A DNA stretch of 64,000 nucleotides from Streptomyces europaeiscabiei. GTDB lineage: Bacteria; Actinomycetota; Actinomycetes; Streptomycetales; Streptomycetaceae. A program made the position numbers and the translations under genes. This document shows, one piece after another, positions 26,849-35,305 of the stretch (position 1 is its first letter; each line of letters begins with the position of its first letter). A model generated the notes under the pieces. It saw only the letters and a list, made by a program, of their open reading frames with translations, made no database searches and was not told the DNA's origin. Where the stretch lies: NCBI RefSeq assembly GCF_036346855.1, contig NZ_CP107841.1, positions 6,328,001-6,392,000 on the forward strand, read 5' to 3'.

Positions 26849-27712
26849 GTGCACCGCCGGCACAACGGGCTCAGGACCGCCGTACTCCTCGGGGGACTGT
26901 CCGCACTCATCATCGTCATCGGAAGCCTCTTCGGCCGTACGGGCCTCATCATCGCGGTCGTCGTCGCTCTCGGCACGAACGCGTACGCGTACTGGAACAG
27001 CGACAAGCTGGCTCTACGCGCGATGCGCGCCCGCCCGGTCAGCGAGTTCGAGGCACCGGCGCTGTACCGCATGGTCCGCGAGCTCTCCATGCAGGCCCGC
27101 CAGCCCATGCCACGCCTGTACATCTCCCCGACGGACGCCCCGAACGCCTTCGCGACCGGCCGGAACCCGCGCAACGCGGCGGTGTGCTGCACCGACGGCA
27201 TCCTCCGCCTGCTCGACGAGCGCGAGCTGCGCGGCGTCATCGGCCACGAACTGAGCCATGTCTACAACCGGGACATCCTCATCTCGTCGGTCGCCGGCGC
27301 CCTCGCCTCCGTGATCATGTTCCTGGTGAACTTCGCCTGGCTGATCCCCATCGGCCGCTCGGACGACGACGACGGCCCCGGCCTCCTCGGCATGCTGCTG
27401 ATCATGATCCTCGGCCCGCTGGCCGCGTCCGTCATCCAGCTCGCGATCAGCCGCTCCCGGGAGTACGAGGCGGACGCCTCCGGCGCCCAGCTCACCGGTG
27501 ATCCACTTGCCCTCGCCAGTGCCCTTCGCAAACTGGAAACAGGCACCAAGCAGCTGCCGCTGCCCCCGGAGCCCCGGATCGAGACCGCGAGCCACATGAT
27601 GATCGCGAACCCCTTCCGGCCGGGCCGGGGATTCTCCAAAATGTTCTCGACACATCCGCCGATGGCGGAACGCATCGCCCGACTCGAGAAGATGGCAGGT
27701 CGCCCCCAGTGA
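26849..27712 (+). CDS. htpX: HtpX-type M48 membrane zinc metalloprotease
   Basis: 287 residues from GTG 26849; GGAGGG at 26837-26842 lies six bases upstream, so the longer frame with a Gln-rich leader is rejected. Two N-terminal membrane helices, then the zinc motif [13 protein letters not shown], two more helices (about residues 150-200), and the third ligand in [11 protein letters not shown]. HtpX degrades misfolded membrane proteins with its active site facing the cytosol. [16 protein letters not shown] is also typical of the family. The next gene overlaps its stop by 4 bases. Co-location with nuo genes may relate to membrane protein quality control, but this is only inference. Confidence 0.93.
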   Translation: MHRRHNGLRTAVLLGGLSALIIVIGSLFGRTGLIIAVVVALGTNAYAYWNSDKLALRAMRARPVSEFEAPALYRMVRELSMQARQPMPRLYISPTDAPNAFATGRNPRNAAVCCTDGILRLLDERELRGVIGHELSHVYNRDILISSVAGALASVIMFLVNFAWLIPIGRSDDDDGPGLLGMLLIMILGPLAASVIQLAISRSREYEADASGAQLTGDPLALASALRKLETGTKQLPLPPEPRIETASHMMIANPFRPGRGFSKMFSTHPPMAERIARLEKMAGRPQ

Positions 27713-28107
27713 AGACCATTCTGAACATCATCTGGCTGATCCTCAGCGGCTTCTGGCTCTTCCTCGGCTACCTGTTCGCAGGCTTGCTTCTGTGCATCAC
27801 GATCATCGGTATCCCGTTCGGCATCGCCTCGTTCCGCATCGGCGTCTACGCCCTGTGGCCCTTCGGGTACAGCGCCGTCGAGCGCCGTGACGCGGGCGCC
27901 CCCTCCTGCCTCGGCAACATCCTGTGGTTGGTCCTGGCGGGCTGGTGGCTGGCTCTGACGCACATCTTCACGGGCCTCGTGCTCTGCGTCACGATCATCG
28001 GTATCCCCTTCGGCATCGCCAACTTCAAGCTCGTCCCGGTCTCGCTGATGCCCCTGGGCCGCGAGATCGTCCGCTCGGACCAGCCGTTCGCCCAGCAGCG
28101 CCGGTAG
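27709..28107 (+). CDS. YccF domain membrane protein
   Basis: 132 residues from GTG 27709, coupled to htpX. Two YccF repeats are visible: [37 protein letters not shown] and [38 protein letters not shown], each forming a membrane hairpin that ends in the hallmark [10 protein letters not shown]. The repeats look like an internal duplication. YccF proteins are inner-membrane proteins of unknown function. There is a short basic tail (DQPFAQQRR). Translational coupling to htpX suggests a shared role in membrane maintenance. Confidence 0.88.
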   Translation: MKTILNIIWLILSGFWLFLGYLFAGLLLCITIIGIPFGIASFRIGVYALWPFGYSAVERRDAGAPSCLGNILWLVLAGWWLALTHIFTGLVLCVTIIGIPFGIANFKLVPVSLMPLGREIVRSDQPFAQQRR

Positions 28108-28546
28108 CAGCGCCGGTAGCCGCGGCACGCCCCGGGGGGCGGGGGGATACAGAGCGGCCGAAGTGCGTCCTGCTGCACCGACAACCTCCTCGGCGACCCG
28201 CCCCCACCCGGCCACCGAGCGATACGTACGAACTCCTCGGCTGCGCCCCCGAGTACGAGCCTGGAAGCGGCCCTCACGCGCGCGTGCCGACGGCTCCGCG
28301 CCCCGCGGGCCTCCCTGGTCCCGGGGATCCTCGGTGTGCGGGGCGAGCCGGTCCACGCGTGGCACCTGCAGGACGTACTCGTCCTCGACGACCACCACGT
28401 CACCGATGGCGGGGCCGCCTTCCGTGCCTTCGGCGAGGCCATGCGCGGCGGCTCCGGCGCCACTTCGCCCCCTGGCCCGGCACGACGCCCACAACACGAC
28501 ACGACCTTCTTCGGCGAGCGCCGCATCGCCGACCGAACGCCCTCGT
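28108..28546. other. Gap of 439 bases, no confident gene
   Basis: Convergent intergenic space between the YccF gene and the permease gene. A reading segment on the plus strand around 28336-28470 translates to DVLVLDDHHVTDGGAAFRAF and looks protein-like, but no start, ribosome site or continuation supports a gene. It may be a remnant. The first 40 bases after the YccF stop repeat CAGCGCCGGTAG twice (around 28096-28119), duplicating the end of the YccF gene. Confidence 0.5.
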
Positions 28547-29803
28547 TCAACCGCTCCGGCCCGCCCACCACCGCCGTACGCCGTACGCCGCCGCCCCCAC
28601 GCCCAGCACAGCGGCGCCCACGCCCAACGACAGCACGGGCAGCGCGAACGCCAGGACAGCGCACCCGACGAGCCCGACCACCGGCACCACTCGGGACACG
28701 GGCGCGGAACTCAGCGTCCAGGCGGACGCGTTGGCGACCGCGTAGTACGCGAGGACCCCGAAGGAGGAGAACCCGATCGCGCCCCGGACGTCGACGGTGG
28801 CGGCCAGCACGGCGACCACGGCACCTACAGCCAGCTCCGCCCGGTGCGGCACCCGGAAGCGAGGGTGCACGGCGGCCAGAGCGCCGGGGAGATGCCGGTC
28901 CCGGGCCATGGCGAGCGTGGTGCGGGAGACGCCCAGGATGAGCGCCAGGAGTGACCCGAGCGCGGCCACGGCGGCCCCCACCCGCACCACGGGCACCAGC
29001 CCCGGCACCCCGGCCGCCCGCACCGCGTCGGCCAGCGGAGCCGGGGCCCGCCCCAGCCCCCCGGAGCCCAGCACCGAGAGAACCGCGACGGCGACGGCCG
29101 CGTACACGACCAGCGCGATACCCAGCGCGAGCGGGATCGCGCGCGGGATGGTGCGCGCCGGATCCCGTACCTCCTCGCCCAGGGTGGCGATCCGCGCGTA
29201 CCCCGCGAACGCGAAGAACAGCAGCCCGGCCGCCTGCAGCACCCCGCCCGCGCCCCCCGACGCCCCGCCGCCCAGCCGCCCGGCGTCCGCCTCCCCGGAC
29301 CCCAGGCACACGACCACCACGGCGGCGAGGACCGCCAGCACCACGGCCACGATCGCCCGCGTCAGCCACGCCGACTTCTGGACGCCGCCGTAGTTCACGG
29401 CGGTCAGCGCCACCACGGCCGCCACCGCCACGGCGTGCGCCTGCCCCGGCCACACGTACGCCCCCACGGTGAGCGCCATCGCCGCGCACGAGGCGGTCTT
29501 GCCGACGACGAACGACCAGCCGGCCAGATACCCCCAGAAGTCGCCGAGCCGCTCACGCCCGTAGACATAGGTGCCGCCCGAGGCCGGATACACGGCCGCC
29601 AGACGCGCCGACGACATCGCGTTGCAGTACGCCACCACGGCGGCGACCGCGAGCCCGAGCAGCAGTCCCGACCCGGCCGCGCGCGCGGCCGGGCCCAGCG
29701 CGGCGAAGATCCCCGCGCCGAGCATCGACCCGAGCCCGACGACCACCGCGTCCCCGACCCCGAGCGTGCGGCGCAACCGGGCCTCCGATCCGGCCTGTGT
29801 CAT
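28547..29803 (-). CDS. Amino acid permease (APC superfamily)
   Basis: 418 residues from ATG 29803; upstream frame is not conserved-looking. Starts RRTLGVGDAVVVGLGSMLGAGIFAALGPAA, the canonical first helix of APC transporters with the unwound GSMLGAGIF substrate motif. About twelve membrane segments; also ARLAAVYPASGGTYVYGRERLG and FAFAGYARIATLGEEVRDPARTIPRA, both family signatures. It should import amino acids or polyamines driven by ion gradients; substrate unknown. It stands alone on the minus strand, divergent from the small YmgE-type gene. The C terminus is hydrophobic up to the last ten residues. Confidence 0.9.
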   Translation of the reverse strand: MTQAGSEARLRRTLGVGDAVVVGLGSMLGAGIFAALGPAARAAGSGLLLGLAVAAVVAYCNAMSSARLAAVYPASGGTYVYGRERLGDFWGYLAGWSFVVGKTASCAAMALTVGAYVWPGQAHAVAVAAVVALTAVNYGGVQKSAWLTRAIVAVVLAVLAAVVVVCLGSGEADAGRLGGGASGGAGGVLQAAGLLFFAFAGYARIATLGEEVRDPARTIPRAIPLALGIALVVYAAVAVAVLSVLGSGGLGRAPAPLADAVRAAGVPGLVPVVRVGAAVAALGSLLALILGVSRTTLAMARDRHLPGALAAVHPRFRVPHRAELAVGAVVAVLAATVDVRGAIGFSSFGVLAYYAVANASAWTLSSAPVSRVVPVVGLVGCAVLAFALPVLSLGVGAAVLGVGAAAYGVRRWWAGRSG

Positions 29804-29981
29804 GTGCCGCACCCTACTGACCGCGCCGCAACCGCCGGACCTCACCCGGACGTCCTCCCCGACAACAACGCATGACAACAACGCATGACGACAGGGCAGG
29901 ACGACAGGACACCTGGCCTCTGTGGGGGGAAACACAGCGCAGGTACAGCACACGTACGGCACGAAAGGGCAGGTTCACGGC

Positions 29982-30248
29982 ATGAGCATCATCGGCTGGA
30001 TCTTTCTGGGGCTGTTGGCCGGAGCCATCGCCAAATTCCTGCTGCCGGGCCGGGATCCGGGCGGCTTCATCGGCACGACCCTCATCGGCGTCGCAGGCGC
30101 CTTCATCGGCGGCTGGATCTCCGCCCGCTGGCTGGACCACCCGATCTCCGAGAACTTCTACGACGGCGCCACCTGGGCGGCCGCGATCGGCGGCTCCCTG
30201 GTCCTGCTGATCGCCTACCGCCTCCTGTTCGGCCACTCCCGCCGCTGA
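29982..30248 (+). CDS. GlsB/YeaQ/YmgE-family small membrane protein
   Basis: 88 residues from ATG 29982. Three hydrophobic segments rich in Gly: SIIGWIFLGLLAGAIAKFLLPG, GGFIGTTLIGVAGAFIGGWIS and ATWAAAIGGSLVLLIAYRLL. This layout and the motif AKFLLPGRDPGGFIGT match the transglycosylase-associated/YmgE family, membrane proteins often induced by envelope or acid stress. The biochemical function is unknown. It is a single gene ending at a strong shared terminator with yajQ. Confidence 0.85.
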   Translation: MSIIGWIFLGLLAGAIAKFLLPGRDPGGFIGTTLIGVAGAFIGGWISARWLDHPISENFYDGATWAAAIGGSLVLLIAYRLLFGHSRR

Positions 30249-30289
30249 GCGCGTACGCAGGCACCACCCCGAACCCGCGGCCGACAGGC

Positions 30290-30335
30290 GAGAAGGGTGG
30301 GCACCCTGGTAGAAACCGGCGTGCCCACCCTTCTC
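30290..30335. terminator. Bidirectional terminator between YmgE-type gene and yajQ
   Basis: Perfect 15-bp arms GAGAAGGGTGGGCAC (30290-30304) and GTGCCCACCCTTCTC (30321-30335) around a 16-base loop that itself can pair GGT/ACC. It lies between two converging genes, so it can serve both. Confidence 0.85.
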
Positions 30336-30403
30336 CGTCCTCTCCGTACGACCTCAACCACAGGTCCGGCTACGGGTTCAGCTACAGGTCCGACTACGGA
30401 TGA

Positions 30404-30892
30404 TCACCGGTAGTTGACGAACTGCACCGCGAAGTCGAAGTCCTGCCCCTTGAGCAGGGCGATCACGGTCTGCAGGTCGTCGCGGCTCTTGGAGCTGACG
30501 CGCAGCTCGTCGCCCTGGACCTGGGCCTTGATCCCCTTGGGGCCCTCGTCACGAATGATCTTCGCCACCTTCTTGGCGTTCTCCTGGGAGATGCCCTCCT
30601 CGATCGACGCGAAGAGCTTGTACTCCTTGCCGGACAGCTGGGGCTCACCCGCGTCCAGCGACTTCAGGGAGATCCCGCGCTTGATCAGCTTGGACTGGAA
30701 GACGTCGAGGACGGCCTTCACCCGGTCCTCGGAGTTCGCCTCCATCAGGATCTTCTCGCCGGACCACGAGATCGAGGCGCCGACGCCCTTGAAGTCGTAG
30801 CGCTGCGAGATCTCCTTGGCGGTCTGGTTGAGGGCGTTGTCGACCTCCTGCCGCTCGACCTTCGAGACGATGTCGAAACTGGAGTCGGCCAT
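30404..30892 (-). CDS. yajQ: YajQ-family cyclic-di-GMP/nucleotide-binding protein
   Basis: 162 residues from ATG 30892 with AAGGAG nine bases upstream. The full-length family sequence is evident: [41 protein letters not shown] and the C terminus [14 protein letters not shown]. YajQ has two RNP-like ferredoxin folds; family members bind c-di-GMP in some Gram-negatives and nucleic acid or GTP in others. The role in Streptomyces is not established. It is a single gene, its terminator shared with the convergent small membrane protein gene, and it is divergent from tRNA-Tyr. Confidence 0.95.
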   Translation of the reverse strand: MADSSFDIVSKVERQEVDNALNQTAKEISQRYDFKGVGASISWSGEKILMEANSEDRVKAVLDVFQSKLIKRGISLKSLDAGEPQLSGKEYKLFASIEEGISQENAKKVAKIIRDEGPKGIKAQVQGDELRVSSKSRDDLQTVIALLKGQDFDFAVQFVNYR

Positions 30893-31058
30893 GTCCTGTG
30901 GCTCCTTGCATCGGGGTATCGGGGGGCGACAAGCCTAGCCACCCCGGCCCCTCCGAGTACTGATCAATCAGGTGGCGGAGCACCCCCGGGCATCAGGTAT
31001 CGTTTACGTCGTTGCCACGGAGCACCGCCGAAAAGCGGTTCGAAGGGCAGCAATCCCA

Positions 31059-31140
31059 GGCGGTGTGCCCGAGTGGCCAATGGGAACGGACTGTAAATCC
31101 GTCGGCTTAGCCTACCCAGGTTCGAATCCTGGCGCCGCCA
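31059..31140 (+). tRNA. tRNA-Tyr (anticodon GTA)
   Basis: 82 bases with a long variable arm, as expected for bacterial tRNA-Tyr. The acceptor GGCGGTG (31059-31065) pairs with CGCCGCC before the discriminator A at 31140; anticodon GTA is at 31093-31095; the T arm contains GGTTCGAATCC. CCA is not encoded. A tRNA-Tyr gene is the chromosomal integration site of SLP1 in S. coelicolor/lividans; no integrase gene follows here. An inverted repeat ACCGC/GCGGT lies just upstream (about 31024-31039). Confidence 0.98.
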
Positions 31141-31148
31141 CGTGGAGG

Positions 31149-31190
31149 GAAGCCCCTTCCGGACTGTGAGAACAGTCCGGAAGGGGCTTC
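31149..31190 (+). terminator. Strong terminator of tRNA-Tyr
   Basis: Perfect 19-bp arms 31149-31167 and 31172-31190 with the tetraloop GAGA, followed by TTCTTCG. It starts nine bases after the tRNA discriminator base. It is among the longest perfect stems in the window. Confidence 0.93.
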
Positions 31191-31258
31191 TTCGTGTGTG
31201 CACGGCGCCCGAGTTCGACGGACCTGGGCAGCGCTGCGTCGCGAGGCACACTGACTGC

Positions 31259-31465
31259 ATGTCATCACGTCGTAGGAACTGCCCCGAGTGCCGTCGTGAG
31301 ATCGCCGTCGTGGCGGGGCGGTTCGCGCGGCACGATCCGCCGGGGGCGAGCGGGGAACTGGTGTCCTGTCCCGGGTCGCGCAGGCAGGCCCGGATCGGGG
31401 CGGCCCAGCCCGCGCTCGACGGCTTCGTCGTGCCCGAGTTCCCCGGTCAGCTGCAGCTCTTCTGA
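31259..31465 (+). CDS. Small Cys-containing hypothetical protein
   Basis: 68 residues from ATG 31259. Contains CPECRREIAVVAGRFARHDPPG and, later, LVSCPGSRR; the CxxC, His and final Cys could bind a metal such as zinc. Codon bias supports coding. The sequence resembles small proteins seen often in Streptomyces genomes and their mobile elements, function unknown. It lies just after tRNA-Tyr and its terminator; the 3 residues before the stop are QLF. No clear Shine-Dalgarno is present and a leaderless or weakly translated mRNA is possible. Confidence 0.6.
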   Translation: MSSRRRNCPECRREIAVVAGRFARHDPPGASGELVSCPGSRRQARIGAAQPALDGFVVPEFPGQLQLF

Positions 31466-31538
31466 GTCCCCGGCCGACCGCCGCGGTTTTGAAGCGAGGC
31501 ACCGCCGTTCAGCGGCGAGGCTCCCCGGCGTACCACGC

Positions 31539-32195
31539 TCAGTTGCCCGCCACCGACTTCACGGCCACTGAGACGGGCGTCGAGCCGCTGATGAGCTCCA
31601 GGGTCAGACCGGCGGTGGCCGGGGTCTCCAGGAGTTCGGCGAGCGTCGCGGCCACGTCGTCGCGGGGGATCGGACCGCGGCCCGTGGACGCCTCCAGACG
31701 TACGAGGCCGGTGCCGGCGTCGTCGGTCAGCATGCCGGGGCGCAGGATCGTCCAGTCCAGCGCGTCCAGGCCACGCACATACGCGTCCGCCTCGCCCTTC
31801 GCCCGCTGGTAGGCGTCGAAGATCTCGTCGCCCTGGTGCGCGGGGTCCGCGCCCATGGACGAGACGACGATGTGGCGGCGCACACCCGTCCGCACCGCGG
31901 CGTCGGCGAACAGGACCGCGGCCGCGCGGTCGACCGTGTCCTTGCGGGCCGCCCCGCTGCCCGGCCCGGCGCCCGCCGCGAACACGGCGGCGTCCGCGCC
32001 CCGCAGATGCGCGGCGACCTCCTCGACCGACGCCGACTCCAGATCGCACAGCACCGGTTCGGCGCCGGCCGCGCGCAGATCGTCCGTCTGTTCGGCGCGG
32101 CGGATGATCCCCGCGGCCTCGTGACCGCGCGCGGCGAGCAGTCGCTCCAGCCGCAGCGCGATCTGACCATGACCTCCAGCAATGACAATGCGCAT
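31539..32195 (-). CDS. NAD(P)-binding SDR/NmrA-like reductase
   Basis: 218 residues from ATG 32195. Begins MRIVIAGGHGQIALRLERLL, a Rossmann fold with GGxGxxA in place of the commoner GATGxxG, then a second strand and IIRRAEQTDDLRAAGAEPVL. VVSSMGADPA and FDAYQRAKGEADAYVR give the Tyr-x-x-x-Lys-like pair of atypical SDR enzymes; WTILRPGMLTDDAGTG is typical of the NAD(P)H-binding group. Substrate unknown. It is divergent from a lipoprotein gene 122 bases away. Confidence 0.88.
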   Translation of the reverse strand: MRIVIAGGHGQIALRLERLLAARGHEAAGIIRRAEQTDDLRAAGAEPVLCDLESASVEEVAAHLRGADAAVFAAGAGPGSGAARKDTVDRAAAVLFADAAVRTGVRRHIVVSSMGADPAHQGDEIFDAYQRAKGEADAYVRGLDALDWTILRPGMLTDDAGTGLVRLEASTGRGPIPRDDVAATLAELLETPATAGLTLELISGSTPVSVAVKSVAGN

Positions 32196-32317
32196 GGTTC
32201 CGACCGTACGCCCGAACGGATGCGTTTGCTGCGCAACCATCCCGCCGTCCCGTGTGTCTCAACAGTGTTCGCCGTGCCGGCGAACGCCGGAATCACGGGG
32301 GGAACACCATCACCGCC

Positions 32318-33397
32318 ATGCGTACAGCCACGCGCAGGACCGTCGTACGTACTTCCATGGAGCGCGTGTCCGCCGCCGGGGCGCCTGCAGTCCGCCGCGC
32401 CTTCACCGGCGTCGGCTGCGCCGCGGCCGTGCTCGTCACGGTCGCCGCGTGCGGGACCGTCGAGAACCTCACCGCGGGCCAGAAGGTCGACAGTGCCGTG
32501 GAGCGGCTGGGCGAGCAGAAGTCGCTGGCCTTCGGTATGCGGCTCGACGCCGACCCGGACGACCTCCTCGCGCTGATGGGCGAGGACAGTGAGGAAATGC
32601 CGCCGGAGATGACGGAGTTCCTCACCGGGCTTCGCGTCGACGTGTCGGTCAAGTCGAAGAAGCCGCTGGCCGAGTCCGGCGAGAAGGACATCGCCGGGAT
32701 GGGCATGAAGGTCTCGGGCGGCGAGGGCGTGCTTGTCGAGTACCGGGTAGTCGGCGACTACACGTACTACCGCGCCGACATGGAGGCCATGGGCGACGCC
32801 ATGGGCATGCCGTTCCCGACGGCCGACGAACTCCCCGAGAGCGAGCAGCACTTGCGGCCGGTCCTCGAGGGCGACTGGGTCAAGGTGAACACCGGCGACC
32901 TGCAGAAGGCCGCCGAGGAGGCGGGGGCCGGTGCGGGCTCGGGCGGCTCCGACGAGATCGACGCCAAGACCCAGAAGAAGATCCTCGACGCCCTCCGCGG
33001 TGTCGTGGCCCGTGAGGTCGGTTTCAAGACCAAGGACGGCAAGGACGGCACCGAGGTCATCACGGCCAAGGCCAACTTCCGCGACCTCCTCACCGGCCTG
33101 GTCGACAAGCTTCAGCCCCTCAAGGGTGACCTGCCGCCGGGTGCCGAACTCCCCACGGCCAAGGACATGAAGGACGCCCCGAACAAGAACGTCGCGGTCG
33201 ACTTCACCCTGAAGAACGGTGACTTGACCCGGATCGAGACCGACCTCGCGGTCCTCGCCGACGACCCGAAGGGTGCCAAGGCGCCCCTCGTCCTCACCTT
33301 CGGCAAGGCCGGCGACGTCAGCGCGCCCAAGGGTGCCACCGAACTTCCGGACGACGAGTTCGGCGGCCCGCTGGGCAGCGGACTGTTCGGCGTCTGA
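32318..33397 (+). CDS. Predicted lipoprotein
   Basis: 359 residues from ATG 32318; ATG 32357 is a plausible alternative. An Arg-rich start and hydrophobic FTGVGCAAAVLVTVAAC place the lipidated Cys at about residue 45 (32450-32452). The mature part has VDSAVERLGEQKSLAFGMRL and the later DLTRIETDLAVL, an arrangement of beta-rich repeats similar in style to actinobacterial LppX/LprG-like or DUF-type lipoproteins, but family assignment is not certain. No catalytic residues are obvious. It is a single gene ending in a convergent intergenic region with a hairpin. Confidence 0.78.
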   Translation: MRTATRRTVVRTSMERVSAAGAPAVRRAFTGVGCAAAVLVTVAACGTVENLTAGQKVDSAVERLGEQKSLAFGMRLDADPDDLLALMGEDSEEMPPEMTEFLTGLRVDVSVKSKKPLAESGEKDIAGMGMKVSGGEGVLVEYRVVGDYTYYRADMEAMGDAMGMPFPTADELPESEQHLRPVLEGDWVKVNTGDLQKAAEEAGAGAGSGGSDEIDAKTQKKILDALRGVVAREVGFKTKDGKDGTEVITAKANFRDLLTGLVDKLQPLKGDLPPGAELPTAKDMKDAPNKNVAVDFTLKNGDLTRIETDLAVLADDPKGAKAPLVLTFGKAGDVSAPKGATELPDDEFGGPLGSGLFGV

Positions 33398-33476
33398 CCG
33401 CACCGGCGGGCGGAGCGTTCGGCACCGGGCGGGACCTCTTTCGTCGGGGTCGCGGCGCCTGTTCGCCTCGGGCATG

Positions 33477-33507
33477 CGCGCGTGGAGCACGTGAATTCCC
33501 ACGCGCG
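33477..33507. terminator. Hairpin between convergent lipoprotein and amidohydrolase genes
   Basis: Arms CGCGCGTGG (33477-33485) and CCACGCGCG (33499-33507) with a 13-base loop that contains CACGTG. No T tract. Position between converging genes supports a terminator role. Confidence 0.45.
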
Positions 33508-33574
33508 CGTGCCCGCACGCCCATGGCGGCTCTCGCATCACACGCAGATGCCCCTCCCGCCCGCCGTACACCCT

Positions 33575-34834
33575 TCAGGACGGCTCACCCCGCCCTTGCC
33601 GGGGCAGATCCAGCGCCGCGCCGGTCGCCTGACCGCAGTACTCGCGCACCGCGCTGGTGCGTGCCACCACGCGCCCCTGGTGCACGACGATCCGGCTGTA
33701 CGCGAGGGACAGCACCCCCGCGAGCCGGGCGCCGCGAACGGCGAGAAGTTCGGCGGGGAAGCCGGCCTCGACCCGCACCTCGGGCAGGCCGAGCCCGGCG
33801 CGCGCCGCCCCGCTGACGGTGTCGTACGCCTCCTCGGGCCGCAGCCCGTACCGGGAGGCCAGCAGGAAGGCCGCCTCCAGGGGGTCCCCGCGCCCGACCG
33901 GGTTCGACACGTCCCGCAGTGCTCCACTGCCCGCCGCGACGCGCACGCCTGCCGCTCGCAGGAGACGTACGGGGGCGGTACCCCGGCGGTCCACGGTGCC
34001 GCAGCCGCCCTGGGGGAGGCAGACGACGCTCACGCCCGCCGCCGCGAGCTGGTCGGCGGCGCGGGAGGCGGCCTGGGAGGGAAGGCGGGCGAGACCGCCG
34101 CACGGGCCGAGGGTGACGCCGGGCCGCAGGCCGCCCGCCATGGCCGCGAGCCGGGCGAGGCGGGCCGGGTCGTCGCCGTCGGTGTGCAGGTCGACCGGGC
34201 AGCCGTGCTCGGAGGCGATCTCCAGGACCGCCTCCACGTACCCGGTGGGATCGGGGTCCAGATCCGGGCAGCCGCCGACCACCGAGGCACCCATCTTCAC
34301 CGCGTCCCGCAGGATCGCGAGCCCGTCCGCCCCGGCCACCCCGGTCAGCACCCGGGGCATCGCCACCGATGTCAGCTCGACGAGCCCGCGCAGCGCCCGC
34401 CGCGCCTGGAGCACCGCCGCCAGCGCCTCCAGGCCCTGTACGTCGCCCACGTGGACATGCGAGCGCACCGCCGTGGCGCCGTGCCCGAGTTGCAGCAGTG
34501 CGGCCTCGGTGGCCCGCCGCTGGACGTCCTGGCCGTCGTACGGGACCGGGCCCTCGAAGTCGGCCGACAGGGCCGTGTCGCCGTGGGCGTGCGGCTCCGC
34601 GGGGGCCGGCAGGAGCAGATGGCCGCCGAGGTCCAGCCGGGTGGCGGGCGCGGCGGGCCCCACGCCCAGGCTGCCCGCCGTGCCGACCGCCTCGATACGT
34701 CCGCCGCCCAGCCGTACGTCCACCACCCGGCCGTCGGTCAGTCGTGCCCCGCACAGCAGCAGGGCGCCTGCCTCGTCCGGGCCCGAGGGCGGGCCGGACG
34801 AGGAGCGGGACGGCTGCGGCTGGCTGTCGGGCAT
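33575..34834 (-). CDS. Cytosine-deaminase-like amidohydrolase with altered metal ligands
   Basis: 419 residues from ATG 34834; GGGAG lies five bases upstream. An N-terminal composite domain (GALLLCGARLTDGRVVDVRLGGGRIEAVG) is followed by a TIM barrel with the first ligand pair in PAEPHAHGDT and a third His in PVDLHTDGDD. Where cytosine deaminase has a fourth His (SHT) this protein has TLGPCGGLARL, and where it has the Asp of GHDD this has GSGALRD; the catalytic Glu after the third His is Gly. The fold is clear, but canonical deaminase activity is doubtful. It is monocistronic and divergent from tRNA-Thr. Confidence 0.82.
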   Translation of the reverse strand: MPDSQPQPSRSSSGPPSGPDEAGALLLCGARLTDGRVVDVRLGGGRIEAVGTAGSLGVGPAAPATRLDLGGHLLLPAPAEPHAHGDTALSADFEGPVPYDGQDVQRRATEAALLQLGHGATAVRSHVHVGDVQGLEALAAVLQARRALRGLVELTSVAMPRVLTGVAGADGLAILRDAVKMGASVVGGCPDLDPDPTGYVEAVLEIASEHGCPVDLHTDGDDPARLARLAAMAGGLRPGVTLGPCGGLARLPSQAASRAADQLAAAGVSVVCLPQGGCGTVDRRGTAPVRLLRAAGVRVAAGSGALRDVSNPVGRGDPLEAAFLLASRYGLRPEEAYDTVSGAARAGLGLPEVRVEAGFPAELLAVRGARLAGVLSLAYSRIVVHQGRVVARTSAVREYCGQATGAALDLPRQGRGEPS

Positions 34835-35186
34835 CTCACTCCCGGGGGCTCGACGACGGCTGCACGGTGACGCACGTGTGACGCACGTGTGGGGACACAG
34901 CGGGGGACACAAGGTCACGCAGAGTGAGTCGAGCCTAGGCGGGCCGCCCGTCCTCGTCGCGGAGGAGCGCAATAGTCGTACCGGCGTGGTTCACCTGCCG
35001 GGGGACCGCCGGGAGAGCCGGGAACGGTGGTGCGCGTGGGACCCGCGCGGCCTGGGAAAACGGGCCGGACGACGGTTCACGGCGCCCCCGTGCCGATCCC
35101 CGGACGACCCGTGGACGACCCATGGGCGGGGGCGGGGAAACGGATTTGGGCGATCGGCGGTGGGGCGTGTAATGTCTTCATCGCTC
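34835..35186. other. 352-base gap: amidohydrolase and tRNA-Thr promoters
   Basis: No gene is seen. The tandem 11-mer GACGCACGTGT occurs at 34869-34879 and 34880-34890, just upstream of the amidohydrolase start on the minus strand; it could be a regulator site. The right end carries the tRNA-Thr promoter listed separately. Confidence 0.55.
35146..35175 (+). promoter_or_regulatory. Candidate vegetative promoter for tRNA-Thr
   Basis: TTGGGC (35146-35151) and TAATGT (35170-35175) are 18 bases apart, and the tRNA starts 11 bases after the -10 box. Fits sigma-HrdB spacing; the -35 match is weak. Confidence 0.5.
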
Positions 35187-35259
35187 GCCCCAATAGCTCA
35201 GTCGGTAGAGCGTCTCCATGGTAAGGAGAAGGTCTACGGTTCGATTCCGTATTGGGGCT
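35187..35259 (+). tRNA. tRNA-Thr (anticodon GGT)
   Basis: 73 bases. Acceptor GCCCCAA pairs with TTGGGGC; discriminator T at 35259. The anticodon stem TCTCC/GGAGA encloses ATGGTAA, giving GGT at 35220-35222. D arm AGCTCAGTCGGTAGAGC and T arm GGTTCGATTCC are standard. CCA is not encoded. tRNA-Met follows 46 bases downstream, so both may be made as one precursor. Confidence 0.97.
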
Positions 35260-35270
35260 CTGGTGTGAAA

Positions 35271-35294
35271 GGTTCCCGCCGCGAGGCGGGAACC
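35271..35294 (+). terminator. Hairpin between tRNA-Thr and tRNA-Met
   Basis: Perfect 10-bp stem GGTTCCCGCC/GGCGGGAACC with a GCGA tetraloop. It may terminate tRNA-Thr transcripts or act as a processing signal in a dual tRNA precursor. No T tract follows. Confidence 0.6.
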
Positions 35295-35305
35295 GATCGC
35301 ATCAC

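Noticed and set aside
28336..28941. 201-codon plus-strand gene overlapping the permease
   Set aside because: Most of it is antisense to a well-supported APC transporter and turns into Arg/Pro-rich shadow sequence.
31141..31600. Integrated SLP1-like element after tRNA-Tyr
   Set aside because: No integrase, excisionase, replication or transfer gene, and no duplicated tRNA 3' end occur in the following sequence.
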